From positions 1 to 47,967 of the forward strand of contig CAILUT010000053.1 in assembly GCA_903837495.1 (NCBI GenBank): a stretch of 47,967 nt of DNA, in the 5' to 3' direction. Below are positions 34,358 to 43,611 of this stretch, one piece after another. The DNA comes from an uncultured Flavobacteriales bacterium (GTDB lineage: Bacteria; Bacteroidota; Bacteroidia; CAIKAF01). The stretch's first letter is position 1. Each line of letters begins with the position of its first letter. The position numbers and the translations under genes are program-made. The notes under the pieces are model-generated. The model did not search any database, was not told the DNA's origin, and was given only the letters and a program-made list of their open reading frames with translations.

Positions 34358-35545
34358 TTACTTAATAATTTCAGTTACCTGGCCGGCACCTACCGTTCTG
34401 CCGCCTTCACGGATAGCAAAACGAAGACCTTTATCCATTGCAACGGGAACGATCAAAGTAACATTGATGGATACGTTATCTCCAGGCATAACCATTTCAC
34501 GACCGGCTTCCAAAAGGATTTCTCCAGTAACGTCGGTAGTTCTTAGGTAGAACTGTGGACGGTAGCGGTTTTGGAAAGGCGTGTGGCGACCACCTTCTTC
34601 TTTCTTCAAAACGTAGATTTCAGCTTTGAATTCAGTGTGGGGAGTGATTGAACCTGGCTTAGCGATAACCATACCGCGGCGAATGTTGTTTTTGTCGATG
34701 CCGCGCAGCAGAAGCCCTACGTTATCGCCAGCTTCGCCGGTTGAAAGAATTTTGCGAAACATTTCAACACCTGTAACAACAGACTTCATTTTGCCTTCTT
34801 GCATACCGATGATTTCGACTTCTTCGCCAGAGTTGATAACACCTGTTTCAATACGACCTGTAGCAACGGTTCCGCGGCCAGTGATGGAGAACACGTCTTC
34901 AACAGGCATCAAGAAAGGTTTTTCGCGTTCGCGAGGTGGAACAGGGATGTATTCATCAACAGCTGTCATCAATTCGCGTATGGTTTCAACCCACTTGGCA
35001 TCGCCATTCAGGCCACCTAGGGCAGAGCCTTGAATAACAGGTATATTATCGCCGTCAAAATTGTAGAAGCTAAGAAGTTCGCGAATTTCCATTTCGACCA
35101 ATTCCAAAAGTTCTGGGTCGTCAACGGCATCCACTTTATTCATGAACACAACAATTTTCGGAACACCTACTTGACGGGCAAGCAGAATGTGTTCACGGGT
35201 TTGAGGCATAGGGCCATCGGTTGCAGCTACAACCAAAATAGCTCCATCCATTTGAGCGGCACCTGTAACCATGTTTTTCACATAGTCAGCGTGACCTGGA
35301 CAGTCAACGTGAGCGTAGTGACGGTTAGCGGTTTCATACTCAACGTGGCTGGTATTGATTGTAATACCACGCTCTTTTTCTTCAGGGGCATTGTCGATTG
35401 AATCGAATGACCGAGCTTGTGTATGACCGTCACCTGCCAAAACAGAAGTGATAGCAGCGGTCAAAGTGGTTTTTCCGTGGTCAACGTGACCAATGGTACC
35501 AATGTTTAGGTGCGGTTTTGTCCGCGCGAAGTTCTCTTTTGCCAT
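34358..35545 (-). CDS. tuf: Elongation factor Tu
   Basis: A 395-residue GTPase that delivers aminoacyl-tRNA to the ribosome. G1 GHVDHGKT (19-26), the switch DCPGH (81-85) and NKVD (136-139) are present, followed by domains 2 and 3 ([14 protein letters not shown] and the [11 protein letters not shown] tail). Single copy in this window. It is preceded by four tRNA genes and followed by a terminator, so part of its transcripts end before secE. Confidence 0.98.
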   Translation of the reverse strand: MAKENFARTKPHLNIGTIGHVDHGKTTLTAAITSVLAGDGHTQARSFDSIDNAPEEKERGITINTSHVEYETANRHYAHVDCPGHADYVKNMVTGAAQMDGAILVVAATDGPMPQTREHILLARQVGVPKIVVFMNKVDAVDDPELLELVEMEIRELLSFYNFDGDNIPVIQGSALGGLNGDAKWVETIRELMTAVDEYIPVPPREREKPFLMPVEDVFSITGRGTVATGRIETGVINSGEEVEIIGMQEGKMKSVVTGVEMFRKILSTGEAGDNVGLLLRGIDKNNIRRGMVIAKPGSITPHTEFKAEIYVLKKEEGGRHTPFQNRYRPQFYLRTTDVTGEILLEAGREMVMPGDNVSINVTLIVPVAMDKGLRFAIREGGRTVGAGQVTEIIK

Positions 35546-35590
35546 TTTTAGAGATTTAGAAACGGTTGAAATTAAGGGTTAATTATTCAG

Positions 35591-35663
<73 letters not shown>

Positions 35664-35696
35664 AATTCCATAAAGAACGCGTGCCACTTGGGACTT

Positions 35697-35773
<77 letters not shown>

Positions 35774-35796
35774 TTGGAATAATTCATAGCGGGTTG

Positions 35797-35804
35797 CAAA
35801 AGTA
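35797..35804 (-). promoter_or_regulatory. TAnnTTTG promoter box before tRNA-Gly
   Basis: The minus strand reads TACTTTTG, with a TTG on the minus strand (35825-35827) at about 20 nt spacing. It suggests a second promoter within the tRNA-tuf cluster. Confidence 0.5.
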
Positions 35805-35848
35805 GAAACTCTTACAATCAAATGCAATAGCATCGCTAAAAATTATAG

Positions 35849-35930
35849 TGGGGAGAGCAGGATTCGAACCTGCGAAGCCGTTGGCAACAGATTTACAGTC
35901 TGTCCTCGTTGACCGCTTGAGTATCTCCCC
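35849..35930 (-). tRNA. tRNA-Tyr (GTA anticodon)
   Basis: 82-nt class II cloverleaf with a long variable arm. Acceptor GGGGAGA pairs with TCTCCCC; anticodon GTA between CAGA and TCTG. CCA not encoded. Confidence 0.97.
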
Positions 35931-35943
35931 AAGCTAAAAAAAG

Positions 35944-36017
35944 AGCCGATGGAGGGATTCGAACCCCCGACCAGCTGATTACAAATCAGCTGCTCTGGCC
36001 AGCTGAGCTACATCGGC
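35944..36017 (-). tRNA. tRNA-Thr (TGT anticodon)
   Basis: 74-nt cloverleaf, acceptor GCCGATG with CATCGGC, anticodon TGT between GCTGA and TCAGC. First gene of the cluster; it has its own promoter box. Its acceptor arm is almost the same as that of the tRNA-Thr(GGT) downstream. Confidence 0.97.
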
Positions 36018-36034
36018 GTATATACAGCGGGGTG

Positions 36035-36063
36035 CAAAGGTAGAATTATTTTAAATAAATCAA
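36035..36063 (-). promoter_or_regulatory. Promoter of the tRNA-tuf operon (TTG and TAnnTTTG boxes)
   Basis: Minus strand: TTG at 36063-36061, 18 nt, then TACCTTTG at 36042-36035. Both elements of the Bacteroidota promoter are at normal spacing, 17 nt before tRNA-Thr. Confidence 0.75.
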
Positions 36064-36158
36064 AAAAGGGCGCAGCAATTTTATTTTTTTTGGGGGTAGA
36101 GATACAATCGGTCGTCTTTCATGGGTGTGGTTTTGTTGCAGGGCCTTTAATGCAAAGC

Positions 36159-36184
36159 AACGATGGCCCCGAAGGGCCACCGTT
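36159..36184 (-). terminator. Hairpin with UUCG loop after RNase P RNA, probable terminator or processing site
   Basis: An 11-bp stem (AACGGTGGCCC with GGGCCATCGTT, one G-U) closed by a UUCG tetraloop starts right after the RNase P 3' end. Only a weak UUU follows, so it is not a standard rho-independent terminator. Confidence 0.55.
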
Positions 36185-36532
36185 GGGTTTTAATAAGCCG
36201 GGTTCTGTCTAGATCTGCCATTTATCTGGGATGCAAGTCGCCTTGCACCTCGTTCAACCTACCCGTAAAGTTGACACAAACGTGTCGGACCAAGCCAGGC
36301 CTCAAACTTTACCTATTTGGTTTTTCAGCCTGTGGGGTTTACCCCGCCATTTGTCGCCAAATTGCGGTGTGAGCTCTTACCTCACATTTTCACCTTAACC
36401 CGGCAAGCCGGGATGTTTGTTTTCTGTGGCACTTTCCGTCGCCTCACGGCGCCTTCCCGTTAGGAAGCACAGTGGCCTTTTGCTGCCCGGACTTTCCTCA
36501 TGCTTGCAAAAGCACGCGGCAGATTAAAAACC
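36185..36532 (-). ncRNA. rnpB: RNase P RNA (class A)
   Basis: About 348 nt. The universal GAGGAAAGTCCGGGC near the 5' end, the AACGGGAAGGCG segment, GGTAAGAGCTCAC and the 3' ACAGAACCCGGCTTA are all present on the minus strand. The P1 helix pairs GGUUUU with AAAACC at the ends, placing the ends at about 36532 and 36185. This RNA is the catalytic subunit that trims tRNA 5' leaders; here it is close to four tRNA genes. Its promoter box lies only 3-4 nt before the predicted 5' end. Confidence 0.97.
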
Positions 36533-36535
36533 AGT

Positions 36536-36543
36536 CAAAGGTA
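36536..36543 (-). promoter_or_regulatory. TAnnTTTG promoter box of the RNase P RNA gene
   Basis: TACCTTTG on the minus strand, 3 nt before the predicted RNA 5' end. This spacing gives a local measure of where transcription starts relative to the box. Confidence 0.7.
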
Positions 36544-36563
36544 CGCTAAATTTACAATCGGCA

Positions 36564-38099
36564 TTAAAACTCGAACCGTATTCCCTGGGCCAAAGGCATG
36601 TCTGAACCGTAGTTCACCGTATTGGTTTGCCTGCGCATATACGCTTTCCAGGCATCTGAACCCGATTCTCTACCCCCGCCCGTCTCTTTTTCTCCACCAA
36701 AGGCACCGCCAATTTCGGCTCCACTGGTTCCCAAATTCACATTGGCAATACCGCAATCCGATCCTGCAAACGAAAGAAAATGCTCGGCTTCTTGCAAATG
36801 TTGGGTAAACAACGAAGACGACAAGCCTTGTGGCACTCCATTTTGAATCTCAATCGCCTGCTCAAGGCTGCTGTATTTCATTAAATACATCAGAGGAGCA
36901 AAGGTTTCAGTTTGGGTGCATTTAAAATCAGAAGCTACTTCAATAATGCATGGATTAACAAAGCAACCGCTTTCAAAACCTGCACCTTGCAACACACTTC
37001 CTGGCACACACACTACCCCGCCTTCCGCTTGGGCTATATCTATGGCTTTCAGATAGGTTGCCACAGCATCCAAATCAATAAGCGGGCCCATGTGGTTTTC
37101 AGGCTTTAGGGGATTGCCGATTTTAATTTGCTGATATGCCTTAATCAGCATTGCCTTAAAGGCATCGTAAATCTGTTCCTGCACAATTACTCTGCGCGTT
37201 GAGGTGCAGCGCTGCCCCGCTGTTCCTACTGCTCCAAAAACAACAGCTCGGATGGCTAAGTCTAGATTGGCATGTTGGCTTACAATTAAAGCATTGTTTC
37301 CCCCCAGTTCAAGCAGTGTTTTCCCCAAACGTGCGGCCACCACTTTTGCAACCTCTTTGCCCATGCGTACTGAGCCCGTAGCGCTGATTAACGGCAGTCG
37401 GGCATCTGCCGACATCCACTCCCCTACTTCACGGCCGCCTTGAACAAGGCAAGAAACCCCTTCAGGCACTCCCATTTCTGCGAACACCTGAGCAGCTATA
37501 TTTTGACATGCTATGCCACATAGAGGTGTTTTCTCGGAGGGTTTCCAGACGGCGGTATCTCCACAGACCCATGCAATAGCGGTATTCCAAGCCCAAACTG
37601 CCACAGGAAAATTAAAAGCGGTAATGATACCAATGGGCCCTAAAGGTTGCCATTGTTCCATCATTCTATGCGAAGGCCGTTCTGAAGCAATGGTTAGCCC
37701 ATACAACTGCCTAGAAAGTCCAACGGCAAAATCGCAAATATCGATCATCTCTTGCACCTCACCCAAGCCTTCTTGAAGGCTTTTCCCCATTTCATAGGAA
37801 ACCAATGCCCCCAGGGCTTCTTTGTTTTCACGCAGCTTCATTCCAAGTTGCCGAACCACTTCGCCCCTTCTGGGAGCCGGCCATTTACGCCATTCGCCGA
37901 AGCCTTGTTGGGCCTGCTTTACCACGGCATTAAAATCTTCAATAGAAACCGTACCTGTACTTCCAATAAATGAACCATCAACCGGACTTACACTTTTTAA
38001 TTCAGTGCCTTGTCCTTTTATTGTTCTTTGCCCAGTAGAGGCTGCAATGTTGCCAACGGGGTTGATTCCTAGTGTTTGTAGAGCTGAGTGGATGTTCAT
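36564..38099 (-). CDS. Aldehyde dehydrogenase of the ALDH7 (alpha-aminoadipic semialdehyde) type
   Basis: A 511-residue NAD-dependent aldehyde dehydrogenase. Catalytic C298 (GTAGQRCTSTRR), E264 (LLELGGNNA), the N163 in FNFP and K186 in WKPSEKT are all present. The sequence around GGEKETGGGRESGSDAWK is characteristic of the ALDH7/aminoadipate semialdehyde group, which works in lysine breakdown. Length is standard. Its start is 5 nt after the rseP stop, so it is expressed with it, without an obvious functional link. Substrate is inferred from subfamily features. Confidence 0.9.
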   Translation of the reverse strand: MNIHSALQTLGINPVGNIAASTGQRTIKGQGTELKSVSPVDGSFIGSTGTVSIEDFNAVVKQAQQGFGEWRKWPAPRRGEVVRQLGMKLRENKEALGALVSYEMGKSLQEGLGEVQEMIDICDFAVGLSRQLYGLTIASERPSHRMMEQWQPLGPIGIITAFNFPVAVWAWNTAIAWVCGDTAVWKPSEKTPLCGIACQNIAAQVFAEMGVPEGVSCLVQGGREVGEWMSADARLPLISATGSVRMGKEVAKVVAARLGKTLLELGGNNALIVSQHANLDLAIRAVVFGAVGTAGQRCTSTRRVIVQEQIYDAFKAMLIKAYQQIKIGNPLKPENHMGPLIDLDAVATYLKAIDIAQAEGGVVCVPGSVLQGAGFESGCFVNPCIIEVASDFKCTQTETFAPLMYLMKYSSLEQAIEIQNGVPQGLSSSLFTQHLQEAEHFLSFAGSDCGIANVNLGTSGAEIGGAFGGEKETGGGRESGSDAWKAYMRRQTNTVNYGSDMPLAQGIRFEF

Positions 38100-38104
38100 T
38101 GGTA

Positions 38105-39457
38105 TTACCGGATAAAGTCGTTGAGATTGGCATAGATTAAGAGGGCTAAAATCAGTACAAAGCCGACGGTATTGGCTTTTTCCATGAATTTTTCGCCCGG
38201 CGGGCGGCCCGTAATCATTTCAAAAAGAATAAAAATCATGTACCCTCCATCCAACATTGGAATCGGCAAAAAATTCATAAAGGCCAAGATCAGCGAAATG
38301 ATGGCGGTCAATTTCCAAAAAGCCTGCCAACTCCAATACTCAGGGAACAGCTCGGTAAAACGCTTAAAACCGCCTACCTGTTTGTATGCTCCTGTTGAAG
38401 GCTTAAAAATCAAACCAAATTGTTTTACCTGATCGGAAATGGTTCTGTAAGCCAGGCCCATTCCTGCAGGAAACGATTCTGCAAATGTAAAATCAACATG
38501 GGTCATTGAAAATCCCAATTGTTCCAATCGTTTTCCCAAGGGAGGCAGAACACCAATCCGAGCTTCCTGATTGGAGATAACAGAAACCCAAAGGGTATCC
38601 GTATTGCGTAGAATCTGAAACAGGTAGGCCTGATTCGGTTTGATTAAGCGGGCTTGAATATCTTGAAAAGAACGAATCGGTGTTGAATCCATCGAAAGCA
38701 CCAAATCGCCCGAAACGAGTCCAGCTTTTTGAGCGGAAAAGCCTGGCACAATGCTGTCAAAAATTGGAGGAAGAGCCGGCTCCAAAATTCCGCCGGCCCC
38801 TGCAGCCCGAATCAACTTGTTTTTGAAAAGAGGGGTAATGGCAATATTCATAGACCGTCCGTCCCGAAGAATTGAAATGCTTTTAACATCATCTAAAAGA
38901 AGATTCCTAGGTATGTTCGCATAATTATCAACCTCTTTCCCATCTAGGGCATAAATCACATCTCCCTGTTTTAGGCCTTCATCCAACAAAGAGGAATCGG
39001 CAAAATGCATTCCATAGGGCATGTTTTTTGGCGACATTCGGTCTTCGCCATAGGTCCAAAAAACCATGGCAAAAATGAAAAAGCCTGCCACCACGTTAAC
39101 TATGATGCCCCCTAAAATGATAATCAAGCGTTGCCATGCTGGCTTTGCCCTATACTCCCAAGGTTGTACCGGTTGTTTTAAGGCGTTTTTGTCGTCCGAT
39201 TCGTCCATCATGCCTGCAATTTTCACATATCCCCCAAGTGGAAACCAACCCAGTCCGTATTCTGTATCGCCTTTCTTCCATTTAAATAGAGAGAAATTCA
39301 ACAAATGAGGAAAGGGGAACAAGAAATCAAAAAACAGGTAAAACTTTTCAACCCGTGTTTTAAATAGCCTTGCGGCCAAATAGTGCCCGCCTTCGTGTAA
39401 AACGATCAACAAGGAAAGACTTAAAAAAAATTGCGAAATCTGAATGAGTAGGCCCAT
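38105..39457 (-). CDS. rseP: Site-2 intramembrane zinc protease RseP
   Basis: A 450-residue membrane protease that cleaves membrane-bound anti-sigma factors. The zinc motif HEGGH (21-25) is in the first helix, a PDZ-like region follows at about 210-290 (SAQKAGLVSGDLVLSMDS), and the second metal motif NFLPIPMLDGG (about 395-405) is in a C-terminal helix. It is a plausible processor for the two anti-sigma candidates in this window. A promoter box lies 34 nt upstream. It is followed by the aldehyde dehydrogenase gene. Confidence 0.95.
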   Translation of the reverse strand: MGLLIQISQFFLSLSLLIVLHEGGHYLAARLFKTRVEKFYLFFDFLFPFPHLLNFSLFKWKKGDTEYGLGWFPLGGYVKIAGMMDESDDKNALKQPVQPWEYRAKPAWQRLIIILGGIIVNVVAGFFIFAMVFWTYGEDRMSPKNMPYGMHFADSSLLDEGLKQGDVIYALDGKEVDNYANIPRNLLLDDVKSISILRDGRSMNIAITPLFKNKLIRAAGAGGILEPALPPIFDSIVPGFSAQKAGLVSGDLVLSMDSTPIRSFQDIQARLIKPNQAYLFQILRNTDTLWVSVISNQEARIGVLPPLGKRLEQLGFSMTHVDFTFAESFPAGMGLAYRTISDQVKQFGLIFKPSTGAYKQVGGFKRFTELFPEYWSWQAFWKLTAIISLILAFMNFLPIPMLDGGYMIFILFEMITGRPPGEKFMEKANTVGFVLILALLIYANLNDFIR

Positions 39458-39491
39458 GGGATATATTAACGGATAAGGCGAATTAAAGTGG

Positions 39492-39499
39492 CAAAGGTA
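39492..39499 (-). promoter_or_regulatory. TAnnTTTG promoter box for rseP
   Basis: Minus strand TACCTTTG, 34 nt before the ATG at 39457 and just beyond the stop of the GH3-like gene. Confidence 0.6.
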
Positions 39500-39504
39500 G
39501 AGTT

Positions 39505-41004
39505 TTAGGCTGTAAGAATGGGTAAGGCATCGGCGATTTTCCGATTGTCGGCCAATCGGGGCACTTTGTTTTGCCCCCCCAATTTGCCTTCAGACCTCAT
39601 ATAGGTATGGAATCCTCCCGGTGCAACGGGCCGAATCTCCAGATTTTGCAATATGTTGCCTTGTATTAAATCTCGGTAGTACACATTCTGCTGCTGCATT
39701 TGTTCGTCCAAAAAAAGTTGGATTGCAGGCAGGTTTTCAGGCGGCCGATGAAATTCAACGAACCACTGATGTCGAGGCAATTCAGGGGCTGTTGTTTGAA
39801 TGCATGGGGCCACATGAAATTCCATTACCTGCAGTTGGAAGTGGTCAATCGCCTTACGCATAGCGTTTTCAACTTCCTCTCCAATAACATGCTCTCCAAA
39901 AGCCGAAATAAAATGCTTGGTTCTGCCAGTTACCTTAATCCGATAGGGATTTTTTGAAACAAAGCGAACGGTATCTCCAATAAGATAGCCCCATAGCCCT
40001 GCATTGGTATTGAGAACAATGGCATAATTTTCGTTCAACTGCACCTCTGCCAATGAAATTCTGCTTTGATTTTCTTTGCCCAGTTCGCGCAAGGGAACAA
40101 ACTCATAAAATATACCCACATCGGTTTGAAGCAATAGGCCTTCCTCGGTTTGAGTGTCTTGAAAGGCGATAAAACCCTCGCTGGCTGGATACGTTTCAAT
40201 GGTATTTACATTCTGCCCCAGCAGCGCTGTAAATCGGGCTCGGTACGGCTCAAAATTAACCCCCCCAAAAACATACAATTTAAGGTTAGGAAAAAGCTCT
40301 TTTACGGTATTGGTATGGGTTTCTGCCAACAGCTGCTCAAAATACATCTGCACCCAGCTGGGAATGCCGCCAATTAAAGAGAGATCTTCATCCTTGGTCT
40401 CTTCTATAATGGCTTTCAATTTCAATTCCCAATCCTCCATGCAATTGGTCTTCCAACTGGGAAGTTGATTCCGTTTTACAAATGAGGGAATGTGGTGATT
40501 TACAATACCGCTAAGTCGCCCAGATTTAATTTTACCCATCCTTTCCAAAATGGGGCTGCCGGAGAGAAAAATCATTCGGCCATCAAATACCGAGGCATCG
40601 TTTGTTTCAGCCACATAGCAAAAAACTGCATTTCGGGCCGATCCAACATGGTAGGGCAAACTGTTTTTAGTGATGGGAATGTATTTAGTTCCCGATGTGG
40701 TGCCCGAGGTTTTTGCAAAATACAAAGGCAAACCGGGCCACAACACATTTGATTCTCCCGCCATTATTCTAGTAATATAGGGAGCAAGCCCCTCGTAATC
40801 GACCAATGGAACGGCGGCCTTGAAGTCCTCATACCGCATAAATGCCTCAATGTTATGGTCTTTCCCGAACGCCGTTTCAGCGCCCTTCTTCAGCAAGGTC
40901 TTAAACCAATAATCTTGGGCCTGAAGGGCCTGTTTTGATTTTCTTTTTATGCGGTATGCCCAAATGCGGGCAAACGGAAGAATAAGCAGCGATTTAAGTC
41001 CCAT
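39505..41004 (-). CDS. GH3-like acyl-adenylate-forming protein
   Basis: A 499-residue protein of the GH3 family (ANL superfamily). The ATP-binding loop TSGTTSGTKYIPIT, the SEGFIAFQ segment and the NTNAGLWGYLIGDTVRF and VTGRTKHFISAFGEHV blocks are those of plant GH3 auxin-conjugating enzymes and of their bacterial homologues. The product likely activates a carboxylic acid as adenylate, perhaps forming an amide with an amino acid; the substrate is unknown. The start is the ATG at 41004, which overlaps the stop of the M23-like gene by one base (TAATG). An upstream reading to 41052 is not used. Confidence 0.9.
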   Translation of the reverse strand: MGLKSLLILPFARIWAYRIKRKSKQALQAQDYWFKTLLKKGAETAFGKDHNIEAFMRYEDFKAAVPLVDYEGLAPYITRIMAGESNVLWPGLPLYFAKTSGTTSGTKYIPITKNSLPYHVGSARNAVFCYVAETNDASVFDGRMIFLSGSPILERMGKIKSGRLSGIVNHHIPSFVKRNQLPSWKTNCMEDWELKLKAIIEETKDEDLSLIGGIPSWVQMYFEQLLAETHTNTVKELFPNLKLYVFGGVNFEPYRARFTALLGQNVNTIETYPASEGFIAFQDTQTEEGLLLQTDVGIFYEFVPLRELGKENQSRISLAEVQLNENYAIVLNTNAGLWGYLIGDTVRFVSKNPYRIKVTGRTKHFISAFGEHVIGEEVENAMRKAIDHFQLQVMEFHVAPCIQTTAPELPRHQWFVEFHRPPENLPAIQLFLDEQMQQQNVYYRDLIQGNILQNLEIRPVAPGGFHTYMRSEGKLGGQNKVPRLADNRKIADALPILTA

Positions 41005-41870
41005 TAAAATCGGATAATGGATTTCGGATTTAGGGGTGTTTGACCATACCAAATTTGAAAATGCAAGGGTTCGTTTTCCACCTCGGCGCCGCCCCCTACC
41101 AAAGCAATAGGCTCGCCCGCAAGAACCGGGTCGCCAACGCGCTTAAGAAGAACTCCGTTGTTCCGGTAAATAGACAGCAATAAATGGTCGTGCTGCAAAA
41201 CCAGGGTGTAGCCCCCGGCCATGGTCCAATCTGAAAAAACGACCGTTCCAGGCAAAACGGCACTGACCACCTCGTTTTTTGAAGCCAACAAATCAACTCC
41301 ATAATGCCCACGTTCTAAGTTAAACGAATCAACCAACGTTCCTTTAAAGGGGGGAAAAAACAGGACGGAGGGGAAATCGCGTGGTTTTTTTGCCATTCCC
41401 ATGTAAGCCTGATTTTCTTCCAACACAAACTGAGCTCGGAAGGCCGAATCAACTTTGCTTCGTTGGTAATTTGGCAGGTAGTTGATTAAATTTGAGTCTG
41501 GCATGTTGGGAATTGTTTTAGGCAGCGGAGCCCCGGCCAATACCGCTTGAATGTTCCCCAAAAGCATTTCTTTTTGTTGTAAATCGCTTTGCAGGGAGTC
41601 CGACTGAAACAATAAATTTTGCAATTCAATCCGGACTTGGGGGTCGGCATACCCAGGAATGTATTCCCGAATCGGTGTAAAAGCCACCAAATAAATGGTC
41701 AATAGAACCATGCCCATCAAAACCCCGCCAAACAAGACAATCAATTTTAAGACCGACAACCGAAAGGTCCGCTTGTTTTCAAAATCCTGTTCATCCAGTA
41801 CCTGAATGCGGTATCGGTGGCGCAGCCTTTGAATTAGGCGTTGCATTGTTTTTGAAAATGACCTTTCCAT
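41004..41870 (-). CDS. M23-like (LytM) peptidase domain protein with missing catalytic residues
   Basis: A 288-residue protein. An N-terminal basic helix is followed by a membrane segment (about 40-63), a coiled region (80-110) and a C-terminal LytM/M23 domain. The zinc-binding HYGVD (189-193) is intact. The YxHN-type segment reads YRNN (235-238) and the HxH motif reads PLHF (268-271), so two histidines of active enzymes are absent. It may therefore act as an activator or scaffold in cell-wall cleavage, as other inactive LytM proteins do. The frame begins at a TTG (41891); the ATG at 41870 is used. Coupled to the GH3-like gene. Confidence 0.8.
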   Translation of the reverse strand: MERSFSKTMQRLIQRLRHRYRIQVLDEQDFENKRTFRLSVLKLIVLFGGVLMGMVLLTIYLVAFTPIREYIPGYADPQVRIELQNLLFQSDSLQSDLQQKEMLLGNIQAVLAGAPLPKTIPNMPDSNLINYLPNYQRSKVDSAFRAQFVLEENQAYMGMAKKPRDFPSVLFFPPFKGTLVDSFNLERGHYGVDLLASKNEVVSAVLPGTVVFSDWTMAGGYTLVLQHDHLLLSIYRNNGVLLKRVGDPVLAGEPIALVGGGAEVENEPLHFQIWYGQTPLNPKSIIRF

Positions 41871-41891
41871 AATTGGCCGAAAAGTACACAA

Positions 41892-42917
41892 TCAGGCCCA
41901 AACTTTTGTGCCCTCGGTGCAGTTCTTGCAAATGTCAATTTCGGATCTGGAGGATAAAATTGCCCTCCTAAAGTTCTGATAGGATTCCGATTGCCATATT
42001 TTGACAAACGGAGCCTCCTGTAAAGTTCCCATTTGATGGGAGGCGTCTTTGTCAAAGCAACAAGGTACCACTTTCCCATCCCAAGTAATTACGCAGCCAC
42101 TCCACATTCTCCAGCACTGATTTAGCAGGGGGTTTTTTATTTCTAAGCCTCCCCCCTCTGTTTTTTTGTACCGGCTAAACTCGGGCTCATCTGGAACCAA
42201 ATAATGGTCGGCCTTTAAGTCATAGACTTGAGCTGTTTTAAACACCACCCGGTCGGCGCCCAATGATTTGGCCAAAAGCTCAACCTGTTGCTTTTCATGA
42301 ATATTGGGTTTTACCAAGAGGTTTTGTACCACGATTTCTGGGTTCAACTTCCCTTTTCGTTTCCTTGCCTCGGCCACGTTCTTTATTCCTTCCAACACTT
42401 TTTCTACCTGACCTCCTTTTCGGTAAGCCGCATACACATCTTGGCTGGCACCGTCCAACGAAATAATCAGGCGATGCAAACCACTATCAACCACGCGCTC
42501 TGCAGTTTTAACGTTTAGGTAGTGTGCATTGGTGCTTGTTGATGTAAAAATAGAACGTTTAACACTGCCTTCAACCAAGTCCAAAAACGTAGGGTGCAAA
42601 AAGGGCTCCCCTTGAAAGTAAAAATTGAGGTAAACCAAATGTCCTTCGGTTTGATTCAGAAAAGCGTTAAATAAGTCGGGGCTCAACATGCCGGTAGGCC
42701 GAGAAAACGAGCGAAGACCTGAAGGGCATTCTGGGCAGCGCAAATTGCAAGAGGTGGTAGGTTCAATGGAAACCGAAAAAGGAAAGCCCATCATCATTGG
42801 GATTCGTCTCCAGCGGCTTAAATAATAGCTCAACAAAATCCGCATGGCGTTCTTTGCTTTTCTCGGAGTCCAGGCCTTCAATAGGGCTTTATGTGCCGCT
42901 CGGGTATTTCGATTCAT
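41892..42917 (-). CDS. Radical SAM/SPASM domain protein
   Basis: A 341-residue iron-sulfur enzyme. The SAM-binding cluster motif is C57, C61, C64 in SCNLRCPECPS; the NFYFQGEPFLHP block and the ISLDGASQDVYAAYRKGG segment are the radical SAM core. The C-terminal part holds a SPASM-type cluster region (CWRMWSGCVITWDGKVVPCC and the final ICKNC). Such proteins modify peptides or small molecules; no precursor peptide is visible nearby. Start 42917 overlaps the stop of rbfA by four bases. Confidence 0.93.
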   Translation of the reverse strand: MNRNTRAAHKALLKAWTPRKAKNAMRILLSYYLSRWRRIPMMMGFPFSVSIEPTTSCNLRCPECPSGLRSFSRPTGMLSPDLFNAFLNQTEGHLVYLNFYFQGEPFLHPTFLDLVEGSVKRSIFTSTSTNAHYLNVKTAERVVDSGLHRLIISLDGASQDVYAAYRKGGQVEKVLEGIKNVAEARKRKGKLNPEIVVQNLLVKPNIHEKQQVELLAKSLGADRVVFKTAQVYDLKADHYLVPDEPEFSRYKKTEGGGLEIKNPLLNQCWRMWSGCVITWDGKVVPCCFDKDASHQMGTLQEAPFVKIWQSESYQNFRRAILSSRSEIDICKNCTEGTKVWA

Positions 42918-43285
42918 GCTTCCCCACCTAAGGGCTTAGGTTTATCGAGGGTGCTGAGCAAAGCATCTATGCGTTGGGCATATTCCGCCGAATCGTCATG
43001 AAAAAAATGAAGTTCGGGAACGATTCTCAACGATTTACCCAATTCCTTTCCCAATTTAAACCGAATGCTTCGAGAGGCCGAATCAATTTCCTCCAAAATT
43101 GATTTGGGAGATCCAGGCCCCAACATGCTTAAATAAATCCGGGCAACTGAGAGGTCGGGCGAAATCCGAACCCGAGTAACACTTGTCAAGCCGCCTGCAT
43201 TAAACGACTTACCCTCACTCAAAAAAAACGACCCAAGTGCTTTTTGCAGCAAACGGGCTACCTTCTGTTGCCGCATTGATTCCAT
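42914..43285 (-). CDS. rbfA: Ribosome-binding factor A
   Basis: A 123-residue protein with the KH-like fold of RbfA. RQQKVARLLQKALGSFF and SVTRVRISPDLSVARIYLSML are the usual N-terminal and central strands, and RIVPELHFFHDDSAEYAQRIDALL is the C-terminal signature. It assists maturation of the 30S subunit and cold adaptation. The promoter box lies 4 nt before the ATG at 43285. An ATG three codons further in is less likely, since relatives begin with the extra residues. Confidence 0.95.
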   Translation of the reverse strand: MESMRQQKVARLLQKALGSFFLSEGKSFNAGGLTSVTRVRISPDLSVARIYLSMLGPGSPKSILEEIDSASRSIRFKLGKELGKSLRIVPELHFFHDDSAEYAQRIDALLSTLDKPKPLGGEA

Positions 43286-43289
43286 AGTA

Positions 43290-43297
43290 CAAAGGTA
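43290..43297 (-). promoter_or_regulatory. TAnnTTTG promoter box abutting the rbfA start
   Basis: Minus strand TACCTTTG, 4 nt before the ATG at 43285; likely transcribes rbfA, the radical SAM gene, the M23-like gene and the GH3-like gene as one unit. Confidence 0.65.
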
Positions 43298-43575
43298 GGC
43301 AATTGCACTTTCTTTTTATGTCCTTTTAAATTCCAATATCCATTCCAGAAAATTTCCTGAAAAACCGGAACCTTCTCTTTTTGCCCTTTCATAAAAAACC
43401 CTAGGCCTTGCCCATGTAACCCTGTGCACATAGTGCGAACAAACCTGCGCCCGCGGTGCACCCGTACCAAAAAACCCAGCGCCAATTCGGTGCAACTCTG
43501 TGCTAAAAAAAAACAGCCCCAAGCCGAAGCCAGATAAAAAACAGAAAATGGTACTGCAACAAGCATTTTTCATTG
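43298..43575. other. Divergent intergenic region without a recognised gene
   Basis: About 280 bases between rbfA and the PpiD-like gene. It contains two GTGCAC palindromes, a nearby GTGCAACTC segment and a run of A at 43503-43513. Reading frames here lack resemblance to any family. Nothing else is supported. Confidence 0.4.
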
Positions 43576-43583
43576 TATATTCG
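43576..43583 (+). promoter_or_regulatory. TAnnTTTG-like promoter box for the PpiD-like gene
   Basis: TATATTCG matches seven of eight positions and lies 28 nt before the ATG at 43612. Confidence 0.35.
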
Positions 43584-43611
43584 TGCCCTTAAATCTGAAT
43601 GTAATTCGATT

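Larger units (their letters stand above)
36018..36184. other. Intergenic gap between tRNA-Thr and the RNase P RNA gene
   Basis: Apart from the tRNA promoter and the hairpin after the RNase P RNA, nothing coding is seen. Confidence 0.5.

Noticed and set aside
43316-43573. Minus-strand frames of 85-102 codons between rbfA and the PpiD-like gene
   Set aside because: Low-quality translation, no conserved motif, and one frame overlaps the rbfA promoter.
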